A stretch of DNA of 7,992 bases, from assembly GCA_017308345.1 (NCBI GenBank), contig JAFKFE010000196.1:1-7992 (forward strand), given 5' to 3'. Source of the stretch: Alphaproteobacteria bacterium. GTDB taxonomy: Bacteria > Pseudomonadota > Alphaproteobacteria > Rhizobiales > Rhizobiaceae. Shown here piece after piece: positions 7,801 through 7,992 of this stretch (position 1 is its first letter; the number at the start of each line of letters is the position of its first letter). The position numbers and the translations under genes were made by a program. The notes beneath the pieces were generated by a model, which worked only from the letters and a program-made list of their open reading frames with translations, had not been told where the DNA came from and searched no databases.

Positions 7801-7992
7801 CGCCGGCGCCACGTACGCCGCCGGAGCGAAATCCGGCTCCGGCGTGCGAGCCACGGCGAAGTCGGCGTGGTCCGCCGCGTCGTCGAACACGAAATCCTGC
7901 TCGAAGGAAGCCGTAAGCTCGTCGTCATTCGCGGCGCTCGCAGCCTCGAAGGCCGGCTCATTGCCGATCTGGTGTATGGCTGCCTGCTGAGC
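4846..7992 (-). CDS. FtsN-like SPOR-domain inner-membrane protein, 5'-partial
   Basis: The frame is open through the window edge, so the true start lies outside; 1048 residues are visible before the TGA stop. Visible residues 1-676 are acidic, low in complexity and probably disordered, with a recurring D/E-rich motif (see findings). A basic RRRG precedes a single hydrophobic segment at about 677-699. A Pro/Ala-rich linker follows (about 700-969), then a SPOR domain (about 970-1048) that starts near SWSMQIAS and ends AGGNCFVSR. The basic residues before the membrane segment suggest a cytoplasmic N-terminus and a periplasmic C-terminus. SPOR domains bind septal glycan strands stripped of stem peptides. 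Two cysteines in the SPOR domain (ALC and GNC) could form a disulfide. The architecture and the neighbour nagZ resemble what I recall of the FtsN-like RgsS of Sinorhizobium meliloti; orthology is inferred, not tested. The cytoplasmic part is far longer than in enterobacterial FtsN. An intrinsic terminator lies 17 nt downstream. Confidence 0.9.
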   Translation of the reverse strand, partial: AQQAAIHQIGNEPAFEAASAANDDELTASFEQDFVFDDAADHADFAVARTPEPDFAPAAYVAPAPEAAPEPEVAFDDDFDKAFAGSLHVSPLEDDLPIDQEMAASLDQDFQLDPHEPANLDYREPVDARQDAVEAMQAVSEEAFDADFDNAVQMSLEDELSFESHEPEQHARVVEPVEAHAAAPLISEDDFAGHFDQAMADVDMDPGRDQGFQEPEPSLGDEPAPMVEAPVEAAYFAAEPPASEPAAGFSLEDDFELSFREALNEEPQVPAVEPAAALRSAMVEPAPVVAVPVPPVAAAEPAKPTASERSLEDELNALLGAMTARPMPTVKEPVPAPRLVAQPAGLASGTAGADDLDWDLDEHQPAQSRQGVQADESELDDLLANELGQQDFAAPAKAGPSRADPGVDFDDDAFDAAFARSIEAEQAAARAKSPANSSDWLHSTPVEQTRSWGRSTPTVAAPAAQASFAARPAPSAPTQMPAPSAPAQMAAPAYRGEPAVDYSTYAKPAQTPTLPPQQARQHDDVPDVETVDVPERVVALADDLDIPELSFEEDQPAAAAYDDLDAEFASLLTDMNATEIASAPAQGRGYEDEAYSAGFSGYDRRDLRAEAQAAPAAPASFAVANDYDADDLPGSRPVSQAEDFATDELDYDPELEEAMAIPGLAEREAAQPRRRGMMIAALVGAVVVLGGLGALAFSFGGKGGSEAPVIVKADNSPIKVKPENPGGTVVPNQDNKVYDAVAKGGGAAKPAEPVQQKLVNTTEQPVDLASKEPPQSRVVDLSPNDSDASAGADNADNSGAALPGVAQAAAPESAQPPAPAPKSEDRIAQVLQQDADNGASNDVVAVAPRKVKTMMVKPDGSLVPREDPAPAAPKVAAAEPSDPAPQHVAPASDGQQTGTVASDTDQADAATAKPVKPAKKTEAKAQSSDTPATVPVAPARPSDQPVDIVGEVKPDQVASIDPASAAGGGSWSMQIASQPTVESAQSTYKDLQRRYGSVLSGRTANIVKAEVAGKGTFYRVRVPAQSRNDAIALCTSYKAAGGNCFVSR
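6526..6579 (-). repeat. Two tandem 27-bp units inside the SPOR-protein gene
   Basis: Adjacent in-frame 27-bp units encode PAPSAPTQM then PAPSAPAQM. They are imperfect at DNA level, with differences mostly at synonymous positions, so the duplication is not recent or has been under protein-level constraint. They lie in the low-complexity cytoplasmic part. Confidence 0.6.

Noticed and set aside
7888..7890. GTG as the start of the SPOR protein
   Set aside because: The frame stays open for 34 more codons to the window edge, and those residues have the same acidic composition, so the gene is cut by the window.
1..7992. A new defence, mobile or biosynthetic system
   Set aside because: All coding space is taken by seven genes of known families, with no transposase, integrase, RNA gene, CRISPR-like array or atypical composition.

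Overview
The window looks like chromosomal core DNA from an alphaproteobacterium of the order Hyphomicrobiales (Rhizobiales), most like Mesorhizobium or a close relative. The grounds are high GC with strong third-position bias, protein sequences of rhizobial type, the gene order SPOR protein - nagZ - scpA - scpB - tatA - tatB - tatC, and a 45-bp palindrome of a kind I recall as dispersed in rhizobial genomes. The genus is inferred from memory and could not be searched. All seven genes lie on the minus strand, so the biological reading order runs from position 7992 down to 1. I see no mobile element, CRISPR array, RNA gene, phage gene or defence gene.

Reading order. (1) 7992-4846: a very large SPOR-domain membrane protein whose N-terminus lies beyond the window. 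It has a long acidic, repeat-bearing cytoplasmic part, one membrane segment, a Pro/Ala-rich periplasmic linker and a C-terminal peptidoglycan-binding SPOR domain. A strong intrinsic terminator (4794-4829) follows it. (2) 4711-2098: nagZ, scpA and scpB, tightly packed (20-nt gap, then an ATGA overlap). nagZ is preceded by a 53-nt nested inverted repeat (4725-4777). (3) 2097-1919: a 179-nt intergenic region with a 9-bp direct repeat and a weak candidate promoter for the tat genes. (4) 1918-25: tatA, tatB and tatC. tatB and tatC overlap (GTGA), while tatA and tatB are separated by 83 nt that hold the palindrome. The last 24 nt of the window lie downstream of tatC and show nothing.

How the genes fit together. 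NagZ acts in cytoplasmic peptidoglycan recycling. ScpA and ScpB are the kleisin and winged-helix subunits of the SMC condensin that compacts and segregates the chromosome. TatABC exports folded proteins, which in other Proteobacteria include cell-wall amidases. SPOR domains bind the denuded glycan those amidases make at the septum. The cluster can therefore be read as a division and envelope neighbourhood, but this is inference from gene order.

No plainly new system is visible. The most useful leads are the palindrome between tatA and tatB, the nested hairpin before nagZ, and the repeated acidic motif in the SPOR protein's cytoplasmic part.
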